64,000 nucleotides of DNA from Arctopsyche grandis (GCF_051622035.1 NC_135360.1:6386001-6450000), one strand, 5' to 3'. Numbered from the stretch's first letter, positions 26,231-38,843 are shown. Notes: generated by a model from the letters alone, not told the origin. Numbers and translations are program-made.

Positions 26231-26428
26231 TTAGACGCTCCCAGTTTTGCGAAAGCGGCTGATGATGCGATCGATGGCGGTTTTGCTGGGCGGTTTGGTC
26301 TCGGGGAATGTCTCGCTGAATTTGGTGCGACAGAGATCGTGCGACTTCAGCCTGAAGAACTCCTCGACGATGAAGATGCGCTGCTCGAGGGTGAGGTCGA
26401 TCTTCGCTTCGGCGTTCTCAGCAGCCAT
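26231..26428 (-). pseudogene. HTH-only protein, DUF4817-like (copy 4, truncated)
   Basis: Codes for the first HTH only: LTLEQRIFIVEEFFRLKSH to FRKTGSV, then a stop where the other copies continue LD. At 65 residues it lacks the second HTH. It is the most diverged copy, and the region is GC-richer than its surroundings. Either a dead copy or a one-HTH micro-protein; the first is more likely. Confidence 0.65.
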
Positions 26429-26732
26429 CGTCTAATGTTGCGGCATCAGCGCCGGAATGCGAACGAAGACAGACATTCAAGAAGCACCGCGGCAACTATC
26501 GAATGACAGACGGGCTACCAACCGACTCGTCACTGAACACTCGTAAAATATCTATAGTCGGCTATGACCCCTAGATTAATGTTTTTTTTTTAATGACACT
26601 AGTAATCAATAAATTCCAATATAAATATTGTCACGCTTAAAATGTAAACTAAATGATAACTCAGTGAAGTTTATATTTATATTTATTTAAAAAAGAAAAA
26701 AGGGGGTTTGGTAGCTAAGTGTAAAGCCTTAA

Positions 26733-27404
26733 GGTCTGTTCATACCTATCCAGCACGACCCGTAACCTGCGCGTGTCATGCAAGTGCGGATAGTATTCTT
26801 TGGTACATTTTATTAGCCAGCAGCATAGCTCGGACGTTAAGCTTCTGCTTACCGTCAAGAAGGTGCCGGGTTCTATCCCTGAATGAAAATGAATTTTTCA
26901 GAGTATGCTGTTGGTCAGACCTGGATTTGTGACTCCAGGTTGATCGTTTCCTATCAGAGTTTGCCAATTTTCTCTGATTTCATTGTTGAAACGGTTCCCG
27001 GAAAAAAAAAATTTCGCTAAAAATCCTTCCTACCTACTATGTCACCACTATTTGAAATTTGATGGATGTACAATAAAAATTTATGTACAATTCATAGATG
27101 TCTCGTTAATTTGCGAGTTTTTTCAGTGTCTCGCAATTCAACGACTTATAATAAAAAAATGCTGCATTTGTATTTGTAATTGGCCAGGAAGGCGCATTGG
27201 GATTTACCTGTAAGGCCTTCCTGGTATATATGTAAAATAAAAATAAAATAAAATAAAATAAATAAAATATGGACGCGCATGAATGCGTAAATGCGCATGC
27301 GCGAATGGAGTATGAATACGTCCATATAATGTACCAAAGAATACTATCCGCACTTGCATGACACCTGCAGGTTACGGGTCGTGCTGGATAGGTATGAACA
27401 GACC
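26733..27404. mobile_element. TTAA foldback element carrying a SINE (copy 1)
   Basis: Arms GGTCTGTTCATACCTATCCA (26733 on) and the complement ending at 27404 run about 77 bp with few mismatches (shared GTGCGGATAGTATTCTTTGG). Flanked by TTAA at 26729-26732 and 27405-27408, so probably mobilised by a piggyBac-type enzyme. The middle contains a full SINE at 26816-27226 and a GCGCATG-rich block. A second copy with the same layout is at 61610-62410. Confidence 0.8.
26816..27226 (+). repeat. tRNA-derived SINE, copy 3
   Basis: Head with AGCTCGGACGTTAAGC-like A box and GGGTTCTATCCC B box, GTGACTCCAGGTTGATCGTT, and the 3' block AATTGGCCAGGAAGGCGCAT followed by an (AAATA)n tail. Lies between the two arms of a TTAA foldback. 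Confidence 0.8.
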
Positions 27405-27571
27405 TTAAAAAGTGGTAAGTTAGTAAATTATTATTTTTTTGTTTTTCTAGTGTTTATTCAATCATATAAAAACAAATACAACAATCTGTATCAACAGAAA
27501 AAAATATTGGACTGGAATCGTTCTAGGATTTTTATATTCGAGAGTGAGGCAGTACCCCATATCTGTAATCC

Positions 27572-27980
27572 CGGTCTCCGTGACGAGACAGAATGTTAAA
27601 TTACAGAAAACGCAAATATCGGAAGGCAAAGATCGAAAATCGAAAGATCTTAAGTCGAAAGATCAAAAAAAAAAAATGATGCATGGTAAACGGTATATAC
27701 TCACGTACATACTCACTTAATTTGCGCAAGCAGGATACAACAGGAACAAGAGGAACAGGCTTTTCCTCCCGTATTAATGTGCGCGCGCAGAATACGGGAG
27801 GAAAAGCATGTTCCTCTTGTTCCTGTTGTATCCTGCTCGCGCAAATTAAGTGAGTATGTACCGTTTACCATGCATCATTTTTTTTTTGATCTTTCGACTT
27901 AAGATCTTTCGGTTTTCGATCTTTGCCTTCCGATATTTGTGTTTTCTGTAATTTAACATTCTGTCTCGTCACGTAGACCC
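27572..27980. mobile_element. Long palindromic element, 9-bp TSD (copy 1)
   Basis: A near-perfect palindrome of 409 bp. Outer ends CGGTCTCCGTGACGAGACAG and, inverted, GGGTCTACGTGACGAGACAG; then AAAACGCAAATATCGGAAGG and GAAAGATCTTAAGTCGAAAG on both arms; loop around TATTAATGTGCGCGCGCAG. Exact 9-bp direct repeats CTGTAATCC at 27563-27571 and 27981-27989. Long TIRs plus a 9-bp duplication fit a non-autonomous Mutator-like foldback. ORFs across it are artefacts. Confidence 0.87.
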
Positions 27981-28623
27981 CTGTAATCCGTATGTCCATA
28001 TGGCTTCAGTACTGTCTTTTATATGAGTAATCTGTTTTCCATCGACAATTTTGAGCAGGGACCAATCAGCCAATATAGTTTTCTTAGTTGGATATCGAGC
28101 TGTCTTGAGTAAGTTTCTCTACATTTGCGCTCAATTTGTTTCAAAAATGCTCTCATAGCCGGTATGTGTGAATGTGTATGTAGTATGTACACATGTTTGA
28201 TTATAGAATTTTGTTTTTTATCCTTCTTATAATCCTCAAATATGCACATAGATAATGTCGTAGGTTGGTCATATCCAAATTTTTTAATATAGCGCTGGCT
28301 TAAAGTTTTTTATTTACATTTATCGAAATACATATGTACCTATGTGCATACCTATGTATGTATGTACCAACAAGTTAGATAATTTGTAATCTCTAAGATA
28401 TCACTTATCAGCATTCCAGTTATCTTCAATTTATCCAGAGAGTCATCGTCAAAATATACACTTTTTGAGTGAGTAAGTGAACGCACGAATTTTTATCCTA
28501 TTATACTGTTTGTGTGTCATATTATCAGCTATCTGAACATCTTAATTAACTCAAAATGGAATAATATACCTAGCTATATATGTAATTATTATGCAGGACG
28601 GCAAATAAATAATCAACAAGAAA

Positions 28624-31600
28624 ATGCTTGAAGATTTTGACGTTGTTCTGGATCCAAACCTTGAAAGAGCTGTGCGACCGATATTGGATATATTGAGACA
28701 AATCGATGATCAATTGTTGGCTGATGGTGTAGATTACTCAGAGGTGAAGGATTTAACATTGCAAAGATTGCAACAGAATTCCGCCGAATCGCAAGATCAT
28801 GAAGCCCTTTTGAATGCATTGATTAACGCAAATGAGGGTAAGAAAATAAATTATCGTGTCTTCAATAGAATAGTTTGAGACTAATTATAGTTTTTTTATT
28901 ATTTAAAAAAATATATAAATACGCCTCCAGTTACAGAAAATGATGAAGAGAGTGTGATATCGGAGAATGTTGATGTCGATGATACAACATCAGAGAGTGA
29001 TGAAAGCATTTGGCAAAACTTGGACCAATTATATGCACTGAGAGAAATAATATTGAGAGATGTAGCTGAAACTAGCCAGGTATGTTTTTATAGTATGTAT
29101 TTGAGGTTATGTACTAGTTATATTAAATTTAAATACTGCAATAGAATTATATAGGAATATAGGATAAATGTGTCAATGAATAACCGCTAAACGATTACAA
29201 AACGTACATTTTCGATCAACATATGTATGTATTTGAGTATCTCGGTTGAAAAAATGATCATTCATTGAAGCTTTTTTTTTTTTGATCCACCTTTTTTGCT
29301 GCCCTGAGCAAAAATTATTTTTGCCGCCCTTTGTATATTATTATTTTAAAATATGATTTTTAGATGGAATTTTCGTATGTATTTTTATAAAGTGAAAACC
29401 TTATTAAAAAAAATGTATATTGTACATATGTATGTATATTAAAAATCAAAAAATAAAGATAGAAAAAAATATTGGGTACTTTTAAAAAATATGCCAAATA
29501 TTTTAAATATTTTCGAAAGACCAAATATATCTATATTACATTTGAAATATTATATCAAAAACAATACATCTTAAATTTTCTTCAGTCATTATAAAAAAAA
29601 AACATTTTTTGAACTGCAATTTCTAAAATTCCTTTGCCTAGTCTTTTCTATTTGTGTCCACGAAATGCTCAACCTATTTTTGCTAATAATTGGACTGTAT
29701 CTACAATCCTAATTAAAATTTGACGCCAGCATTTTTCTTATGAATCAATTTGAAAATCTATTGTTAATCAATTCCATTATTTATTGATGATCGACTTTTA
29801 AAATGTTGAAAATGTATGACACGTTCATGTCTTCTAATTTTTTTTTGCCGCCCCCCAAACCTGCTGCTCTGGGCAAATGCCCGGCTCACCCCCCCCCCCC
29901 CACCCTGAATCTGGCCCTGCATTGAGGGGAGGAGGAAGGTTGCTAGCTACTGTTACAGCTAGGGCGCAAACACACAGAGAGGCACGTGGCCCCTTTTTTT
30001 TAGTCTTCGTGGCATCCAGCAGGGAAGGGCTTTCCTTCAATTCATTGTTAATTCGTACGATTTTATTATTTCGACAAGTTTCTCCTACATTTTCTACAAA
30101 CAAGTTCCTCTTTTTGTATACATTTCAAGATAAAATATCACCGAAAACACTCCAGCGGGTGATTTTTGGACAGGGTGTCATAAGAAAGATTATGCGTGCC
30201 AGTTTTTTTTTAGCATATACTTATAAATGTATACAAAAAACACACGTGCCGTGTGCCTCTCAGTGTGCTTTAGCCCCTAGACCCCAAACGCGCTTGCGAT
30301 TTTCTGTCGCGCGATCATTTTTTCGCGTCAACTTAGTATTAGCCTAGTAACAATTAACTATACAAATATCAATATATAATGAAGACACTAAAAAAATATG
30401 CTTGTTTACCAAGTTTAATTATGAAGTCGATGAACTTGAAAAATGGATTGCAACAAATATGTCTAAAGTGACGAGTGCAGCTATGGGCAATAATAAAACA
30501 GAAGCCGAAGGTCTTCTCAATCAACACAAATTGTTAGAAGACGAATTGGCTGTTTTCAAACAAGACATAAAAGCTTTTGACGAATATGCAGATGACCTCA
30601 TAGCTCGAGAAATAAATATAATACAGGTATGCTCAATTGAACATTTGTCATGGTAATATTCTTATATGTACTATTCTACACATACATAGCAAGCATAAGT
30701 CATTGATATTATTTCTGTAGTTGATCGGCGAATCCGACGCCGAAGATCATGTAGGAACTCGTCGTCGTAGTCTACATACAAACTATAGTAATTACAATTC
30801 TAATTTTAATTTCGATTATAATACACTTTGTATTGAGTGGTTGAAAATACGCTATGCTTATGAGTTGTAGAAAATCTGGAGAATCTATTGATGGAGCGAC
30901 GTACAGCATTACAATACGCTATTATGTTGCATGCATTCAACGATATGTGCTCCGATTTGCAATGCTGGATGAAAGCTCAGGATGATTTGTTAAAAGCTGA
31001 CGATTCCAAGAAAACTATTAAAGACGTGAGACTCAAGTATGAGGTATGTACAAACATTACATAATATAAAATCCAAAAACATATTTTTGATTTGTAAAGC
31101 TGTCTGTGACGGAGAGATTTGTGGACAAGTCTGCAGAAAAATGTGACAAGTCTGACTACAAAATTTGTCACGAAACTACAAAATTTGAGAGAAAAATCTC
31201 TCGTACCTGAAAGTGTTTTGTCGAACAAAATGAAGACACTTGGCCGAATGAACATTAGGCCAACGGACATTTAGCCGAATGGACATTTGACCGAACAGAT
31301 ATTAGATCGACGGACATTTGGCCGATTGCGTGTCGAGTTCACTTAAAACTCACTGAACTCACAGATACATTATTCAGAAATAGCCTCGAACTCGGTAAAA
31401 TTTGGTATTTTTGATAAATTTAAACAATTTCGTTCGGCCAAATGTTAAAAATTTCATTCGACCAAATTTCCGTCGGCCTAGTGTCCATTCGGCCAAGTGT
31501 CCGCTCGAAGTGCCCGTTCGGCAAAATATCCGTCGGTCTAGTGTCCGGTCGGCCAAGCGTCCGTCGGCTTAGTGTCCGTCGGCCAAGTGTCCATTCGGCT

Positions 31601-33955
31601 AAAAGTCCGTCCGTCGGCCAATTGTCCATTCTCAAGGAAGAGGAGGGACCTTCCCAAAGTTCCGTTCCTAGTTCCTAGAATAATGGAGGGGTGGGGGTGA
31701 ATCGTTTCATAACTAGTGGCCGGATCCACAGCGCGCCGTTCATTGTTCAAATGTTGTAAATGCATTGTTAAAGGTTTTCCGAACCTTTTTTACAAAGCAT
31801 TTACAATAATTGAACAATGAGCAGCGCGCTTTGAGTCCATACTCTATAATCATAACATGTTCGTGTATAAAAAAAAACAGTTTCACTTCAAAACATATTT
31901 TTTTTGAATACAATTGTAGATTCAAAATATGTTTTCAGGAAAAATCCACAACGGTCTCGGAAAAACATAACATATAATACTTTGTAAATATTTAGTCTCG
32001 GTTGATTTTATTGTGTTATGAACAAGACAAAAAACAAAAGTTGACAGGCAAACACACCTACCGCAGACAAATTGATAGATTGTACAGACATGTCTGTTAA
32101 TTTGTCCAAAGAAAGATCTCTCTTTTTTTTTAATGAATGAATGAGAATGAGAAATTTGAAGAAGAATTTTTGAATGGATGTTTTCTTAAAGCGACACTGT
32201 CAGAGTATCAATTTAATTTAACACAAAAGATTTCCTATAGTTTCGTGATAATGTTTGTAGACTTTTTCGAACGAGTTTACTGCAAAAAATTCAAACTTGG
32301 AAGAAATAAAGTCCCACTTGCTAACAATGTCTAAAGAAAATCATCCTCAACTGACAGAAGCTCAAGCGCGAGCAAACAATGTAAATTTTCAGTGGAGAAA
32401 TCTCAGTGAAGAAAAAGTTAATAAGGGAAAAATTGTCGAATACGATTTAAGGTTACGTTTGATGTGATAATTGCTTATCATTTACATACAATGTTGATTA
32501 ATAGTATTAACAATTAATACTTTTCTGTAGTTTCGACGAATTCAAAGACACTTGTAAGAAAATAGAAGTATTAGCCAAGAATAAAAGCAGTCAATTGGAG
32601 AAGGATGACTTTGAACGCAATTTAGGCCTAGTAGAAGCATTTCCAAAAATATATTTTCAATTGGAAGAGGATATGACATCCTTGAAGAATGATATAGAGC
32701 GTGTGACCTCGCTTGCTGAAAAGTTCTGAGCCTCATTTCCACTTTTGTATTTGTATTTTTTTTTTTGAAAAAGTAAGCTAATGCAACATTATACATGTTT
32801 TAGAATAAAGTCATCATATGCAGGCGAACGTCAAGGTATTGAAGCCAAGCAAAAGGACATCCAAATAATTTCGAAAGCATTTGATGAAAAGGCTAAGAAG
32901 AAATGTGAACGTTTAATATCAGCAGTGAGCAAACAAGTCCTCAAATTAAGTGAAGATCAAATTAACTGGATAATGGTAATTGTTCGACTTTTCATACATA
33001 GGCAAAAATGTGTCTTGTCTTTATATGGGAATTTACGTTTTCGTTTAGACTGTCGAAGAGAAACTGAAGAAGGAGGTTGGAGAAAAAGACATTGATAGTG
33101 TTGAAAACCTTATCACTGAACATAATACCTTACTGAGTGAAATCCACACTCATGGTAATAAGTAAGTTGTACAATTACCTGAACAAACATGTACATTTTG
33201 GAGAAAATTTATTTATTATCGTTTTTAGGATCCAAAACCTAATAAAGGTAGATGATATATTGTTGAAAGGAAAGCAAAGAATGCCAAACGTTTCACAAAA
33301 AATTAATGTCCTTAGATCAAAAACGAGAAAAATCAACCAAGGTCAGGAGTTAAATTGTTTGATATTTTAAAAGTGGGCATTCACGGAAAGATTTATCAGT
33401 AGACACATACATACATACATATATCGCAAGATCTTTTATCACAATATTTTTTATAATTAAAAATGCTAAAAAAATCTTTCGATCTCGTTTTTGAGAAGCT
33501 TTTTTCGAGAAAAAAAACCGTATCTGTTTGCAGAAAGATCATTGGTCTTTGAGAAACCACTACAACAATAAATTGCCAGATGCAAAAAAAATGTATATCG
33601 ACATGAATGCCCACATTTAAAATTTTCCATCTATTCTAATGATCCTATTTCAAACTGATTAATATTGCAGATTGGATCAAAAAGAAAGATACATTAAATG
33701 AAATACTCCAACAACAGTATTTCTGCAGGGAAGTAGCTGAAAACAACGATTCAGTAAGAACAAGACACCAATTTCTTGAACTCCAATACCGTCAGGTGCG
33801 AACCATCTTTGTATCGATATTTTTTAACAAATTGTTTGTAAATTAAGAAATTTTTGTTTTGCTCGTAGGACAATTGGTGCATTTCTGCTCCTTCGATTCA
33901 TCACAGCAAATTTAATCCGATTGATCAACCATCAGTGGCATCCTCCCACCCCTAA
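28624..33955 (+). CDS. Small spectrin-repeat protein, beta-heavy-spectrin-like (copy A), 12 exons
   Basis: Exons 28624-28837, 28931-29079, 30414-30626, 30721-30766, 30871-31043, 32261-32451, 32531-32722, 32804-32975, 33049-33161, 33229-33341, 33671-33795, 33869-33955; about 595 residues, open throughout. The N-terminus (MLEDFDVVLDPNLERAV) is unrecognised; an in-frame TAA 15 bases upstream supports this start. Then spectrin-repeat segments: FNYEVDELEKWIATNMS, NLENLLMERRTALQY, LQCWMKAQDDLL, HPQLTEAQARANNV, WIKKKDTLNEIL. No actin-binding CH, SH3 or PH domain is visible. The last six exons match copy B at 35037 in phase and mostly in length, and copy B has CH and SH3 domains of the beta-heavy type, so A is probably a cut-down relative. 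The donors of exons 4 and 7 are weak and exon 4's end (30760, 30763 or 30766) is uncertain. AATAAA at 34037. Confidence 0.78.
29271..29919. mobile_element. Decayed hAT element in intron 2 of copy A
   Basis: Right end CACCCTGAATCTGGCCCTG is hAT-like (inverted CAGGGCCAGATTCAG). CATTGAAG at 29263-29270 and CATTGAGG at 29920-29927 match at 7 of 8 bases. Inner subterminal TTTTTGCCGCCC occurs near both ends. The left tip is replaced by a T run. Confidence 0.6.
29959..30279. repeat. AGGGCG MITE, copy 1
   Basis: Left AGGGCGCAAACACACAGAGA, right CTCTCAGTGTGCTTTAGCCCCT. Interior blocks (ACAAGTTTCTCCTA, ATCACCGAAAACACTCCA) are shared with 43847-44109. Confidence 0.65.
31238..31635. repeat. Two inverted minisatellite arrays
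   Basis: Units of about 17-18 bp built on GGCCGAATGGACATT. From 31238 to 31335 they read one way, from 31433 to 31632 as the complement (GTCCGTCGGCCAAGTGTCC), with about 100 bp of single-copy sequence between. ORFs there are repeat artefacts. Lies in intron 5 of copy A. Confidence 0.75.
31733..31835. repeat. Short hairpin MITE, copy 2
   Basis: Stem GCGCGCCGTTCATTGTTCAA, TGTTGTAAATGCATTGTTAA and AGGTT, loop TTCC, then the complement ending TTGAACAATGAGCAGCGCGC. Same family as 9760-9868. Confidence 0.75.
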
Positions 33956-34036
33956 ATAATAAAAAAAATAAGATGTGAAATATTATTAATAATCATAATT
34001 ACAATTCTAATACCAAATTTATAACTTATGATATAA

Positions 34037-34042
34037 AATAAA
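34037..34042 (+). terminator. Polyadenylation signal of spectrin copy A
   Basis: AATAAA 82 bases after the TAA at 33955, followed by a T-rich stretch. Confidence 0.55.
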
Positions 34043-34159
34043 TTTAATATAAAATATTTTATTTATGAATTAACATCGGGTTACATCTTCGTGACATCTT
34101 ATGGTACATGTATAAATATTATAGATCACTTATTTTTTTAAATCATGTTTAAATATTCG

Positions 34160-34335
34160 TGACATAGTGGGTAGGATGGTTTTGGCCAATTTGACGGGGA
34201 ATCGACTTGGAGCCACAGATATCCAAGTCTGACCAACAGTACTACAAATAACACTCGGAATAAATTATTTTCAATCAACCCACGGGATCAAACTCGGCAA
34301 CCTCTCGGTGGTTAGCATTAACACAGTCATGAATT
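34160..34335 (-). repeat. Partial tRNA-derived SINE, copy 4
   Basis: Minus-strand head and middle (ATCGACTTGGAGCCACAGAT, ACGGGATCAAACTC) without the 3' block. Between spectrin copies A and B. Confidence 0.65.
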
Positions 34336-35702
34336 TGTTTTAATTATATAGACTGTCTAAAAATTTCATTGATCAGTAGTTAATATAACATAATTTGTCA
34401 TTAGTAAATTCTTTTAATTTTGAATTTAAAGCTTATCTTTGGGTGATCCAAGGTTTTAAGCAATATTCATTTAATTACATTAATTTAAGCCGGGATTATA
34501 ATTTTGATTGAAATCTTAATCATACTAAATAATATTTTTTTTAAGTTTATATTTTATATTTTAGTACATTTTTTAAATTTTCTTTTTATTTTATTTTATA
34601 TATACATATGTATACTATATACTTTTTTATAATTTTTTTTTATTTTTTATATTTTAGTTAATAAAAATAATTGAAAATTTTCTACCTTTCTTTTTTCAAC
34701 AAAACATTAAATTATATATTTTTTGATCGAAAATTTTTATTTTCGTTTAGCAAAATTAAAAAAATAGTTACATGAAATCTGTGGCTGAGTTGTCTCCGTG
34801 ATGAAATGTACTAGAATCTTCAGAATAATATATCATGATTCATGACATACATATACATTCTTATCAACATTTTGATCGTTATCTAAAGAGAACATTTGTC
34901 ATTTGTAAAGTGGAAGTCCAACTAAGCGAGTGTTTAAAATGAGTTAAGTAAATCAATTATTATACTAATAGACTTTCCATTGTCAATTTTATTTATAACC
35001 CTGCAGAACTGCAATTGGCAATAGCTTTCCGAAACAATGGAAGTGAAATACGAGCAAGTTTTCATTAACACGTTCCAAGATGAACGATTTAAAACTCAGA
35101 AGAAAATATTCATCAAGTGGATCAATCTAAATCTGAAAACGGTGAACGTGAGTTGTTCGATAATAATAATTGTTCAATTTCAACGACACATAGTTAAAAA
35201 TCAGTAATGGAATTATTTTTTTTTGTTTCAAGACATGTATGGCCGTGAACGACTTGTTCTAGGATTTGGCCGATGGGCGTATACTTTTGAAATTGCTAGA
35301 AATCGTAACTGGCAAAAAGCTGCCGAAACCTAGCCATGGAAATATGAGAGTGCATAAAATCGAAAATGTCAATAAAAGCATCTTATTCTTGCGCACTCAG
35401 GTATCCTTAAGATTAATTACAATCAGGCTATAGCTTATCAATTGCTTTTAACCTCGTCATTTCTATGCATATACATATGTACATATGTAGTATATCTTTA
35501 TCATTTTTACATTTCATTCCATTTGATTAAAATCAAACAAAAATATAGAAGAGCCTTGTAAAAATTAATGAAACAAATGCATGTTGAAAAATTTAAAATA
35601 AAACGTATTGTTAAGACCAAAATTTGAAATTTTATACACGGAATTGCATTATTGACAACCATGAATGATCAATCGATTATTTTTTACAAGAATGCATTAG
35701 TT

Positions 35703-35892
35703 AGGTGATTATTCCGCAAAAGGCGATCTCGCGCACGTCATTAAAATCTCGATCACGGTACATCTGGCACCCAAAAACTCAATCAATCACGCGAAATATT
35801 GTACTAACGAGAACTCGAGTGCCAGATATTCCGTATTCGCGATTTTTGTGGTAACGATTGCGATCGCAATTTGCGGAATAGTCCGTTTACCG
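35703..35892. repeat. CGGTRATT hairpin MITE (e)
   Basis: Left GGTGATTATTCCGCAAAAGG, right GCGGAATAGTCCGTTTACC. Shares ATCTCGATCACGG, CATCTGGCACCC and GAACTCGAGTGCCAGAT with the copies at 23481 and 22485. In intron 2 of copy B. Confidence 0.7.
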
Positions 35893-35954
35893 AATGCATT
35901 GGGTCCCTAGTACCAGACGCTCAAGCATTCTTGTATAAAATGATTAGCCGTCAT

Positions 35955-36615
35955 GCCAGTGGCGTAACTAGAAAAATTTGACCCGCATGTAAATGCCAGC
36001 AAAAGGCCTCCTTTAGTTTTTTTTTATTTTTTAAATTAAATTGATAATTAACTCACATAATTTAAATGTTCTTAGACATTTTAGAAGCTTCTTCATGCTC
36101 AATATAAAATATAGCTAATTAACTGAGCCTGAGTTGACTCATCGAAATTTTTATTAATTTGAAAAAAAAATTATAGTAAGTCATGTTATCGAATATTTCA
36201 TTATAAAAATAAAATAACCATCCGAAAATTTCGAACGATATTAAATACGAGAATGTGATTCACAATTCACAAATGAAACGAAAATATTTTATTAACCATT
36301 ATTTTTTTTTAATTTAACATCTGGTTTATATGTAGATCATTGCAGATAATTATTATTACTTAACCATGACAGAGAAATACTAAATGTCGTGAGAAGGAGT
36401 ACAAAATAGTGAAAATTCGACACGCAATTTGGAGATATAACTAATAATAATAACCTTAACTAGTGCTTCCATTAGTCTTATGAATTATTTTAAGAAAATT
36501 TTTACGACTTTTATTTGAAAAATGTGTAGTATTTTAATTTAAAATCCTTTTGGGCCCTAAATCTAAAAGGCCCGCATGCACCGCATGCCCGTGCGGCATA
36601 GTACATAGTTGCGTC
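35955..36615. mobile_element. Probable decayed hAT element
   Basis: Left end CAGTGGCGTAACTAGAAAAA followed by GACCCGCATG. Right side has AGGCCCGCATGCACCGCATG and CATAGTTGCGTCGT, an eroded complement of the left end. No target duplication or transposase seen. Confidence 0.5.
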
Positions 36616-38456
36616 GTATCATCGAGTCAATGTTGTCACAATACAAGTTAATATTCCGAAAAAAATTCATATGCGCTTGACAGCACTTTATTAAGAGTGC
36701 ATTCGCCGCTATGACATCACGTCTTGCGAGAAAATTTTCACAGTGTCCAAAGAAAACTGGCTTTGCTTGATACGACATGCACTGCTGTACAATATGAATA
36801 GTTCGTGTCGGTTCCTGATGTATGGAACATTAATATCTAACTATAAAACCCATGTGACCAACTGCTTTGATTTACACCCAAATACAGATTGATTAGTCTT
36901 TTGTATCTTTCATTTAATGATGCGTATCGTTGAAGGTGCACTTACAAGGTATCGGAGCTGAAGACATCGTCGATGGCAGTCCAAAATTGATTCTCGGACT
37001 AATATGGACAATTATTCTGCGTTTCCACATTGAAAAGGTCCCAGCTGCCGTTAGTATACTTCTAAAACGTGGATTTTTTCAATTTGTGTAATATATTCTA
37101 AAATTTACAGTGTATTATTTAGGATGGGGAAGCCAAATTGACGAAAGAAACGCTACTATCATGGTGTCAAAAGAAGACCCGCGGTTATCCTGGGGTCGAG
37201 ATTAAAAATTTTACAGATTCTTGGAGGTCGGGTCTTGGTTTTAGCGCTCTCATCCACGCACATTGTCCCAATCTGTTTGTGTACAACAATCTACTTCATA
37301 TGTCCAATATAAGAAACCTCAAATATGCTTTTGAAGTTACCCAAACTAAATTTGATATACCGAAACTGTTGGATGCAGAAGGCTGTTTTTCATTGTATAA
37401 ATAAATATATATTCAATCTAAAGATATATGTAATACGATATTTATAATATGTACAACTCCTTCAGATGTTTGTATAAGCAAAATAGATGAGAAATCTATA
37501 ATGACTTACATCACAATTTATTACCATACTTTTGCTGGAATGACCCGAAACGTCAGAAATGTTAGTTACAAACCTATTTTTATCCATAAAACGTTTTGTT
37601 GAAATCTTTACAAAGCATTTCATTACAGTTGACAGGTGAAACTCAATCAGAACCCACTGATATTCAATCAGTAACCAAGATAGAAGAACACGAGGACCCC
37701 AAATTTCAAGCACATCATACAAGTGTAAGTTTCAATTCTTCTGAATTTTGTGATCCTTTCACTCATAAATTGATATTATAATATAAAACTTTCTTTTTTT
37801 TAGATTAAAGCGTTGTTTCCATTCGCTAGACAAATTTTTCTATAGTTGAAGATGAAGTGATGTTCCTTATAGATAACACCAACAGAGATTGGTGGCTCGT
37901 TAGAAAATCAAATGGAACCGAAGGATGGGTGCCAGCTGGTTATATTAGAGAAATACAGCCTCAAATGAATACAGTGAGTATGAAATAAGTATATTTTTTT
38001 GTATTATTTAGTATTCGACTGTCTAAATACTTCAAGTGCTATTTCTATTACAAAGGTATCAATTGCCGCAGCTGAAATAGCAAAAAAAGAAAACTTACTT
38101 CAATATGATTCAAGGTAAAGTCAAATATGACTGTGATTTTTAATAAACTTAATAAACTGTAAATTTTCCAAATAAATAAATAAATTTATGAAAATTGAAT
38201 TTTCATTTTCACTATCGATTCATATATTTATTCTAGTTTGCAAAACATTAAAACAACTTGTGATGATATTCAAAACTTGATAAGTAAGAATTGTGATCAA
38301 TTACATAAGGATGACTTGAATAATGAGGTAGAATTAATGAATACTTTTTTGACAACATACTCACAATTAGAACAAGGAACAATAAATCAAAAAATAAAGA
38401 TGGTCAATTCACTTGCCAAAAGGTTCTAAAATTTAATTTTTCATATACGTTCATAT

Positions 38457-38843
38457 CGGTCTCCGTGTCGAGCCCGAATGTGAAACGCCGGAAAACGCAA
38501 ATATCGGAGGCAAAGATCGAAAATCGAAAGATCTCAAGTCGAAAGATAAAAAAGGGTGCATGGTAAACGGTACATACTCACTTAATTTACACGAGCAGGA
38601 TACAACAGGAATAAGAGGAACAGGCTTTTCCTCCCGTATTAATGTGCGCGCGCAGAATACGGGAGGAAAAGCCTGTTCCTCTTGTTCCTGTTGTATCCTG
38701 CTCGCGCAAATTAAGTGAGTATGTACCGTTTACCATGCACCCTTTTTTTTGGTCTTTCGACTTAAGATCTTTCAATTTTCGATCTTTGCCTTCCGATATA
38801 TGCGTTTTCTGTAATTTCACATTCGGGCCCGTGAGGTAGACCC
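38457..38843. mobile_element. Long palindromic element (copy 2)
   Basis: Same 0.4-kb palindrome as 27572-27980, starting CGGTCTCCGTGTCGAGCC and ending GTGAGGTAGACCC, loop TATTAATGTGCGCGCGCAG. The flanking 9-mers (CGTTCATAT, ATGTACATA) no longer match well. In an intron of spectrin copy B. Confidence 0.8.

Noticed and set aside
29877-30347. 156-codon plus-strand ORF
   Set aside because: Spans the end of a hAT element and a MITE inside a spectrin intron; no domain and no conservation between MITE copies.
31374-31765. Four overlapping ORFs on both strands
   Set aside because: Generated by the inverted GGCCGAATGGACATT arrays.
38587-38839. Overlapping ORFs on both strands (MCARRIREEKPVP type), also at 27781 and 50057
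   Set aside because: Both strands of the long palindrome translate alike; not genes.
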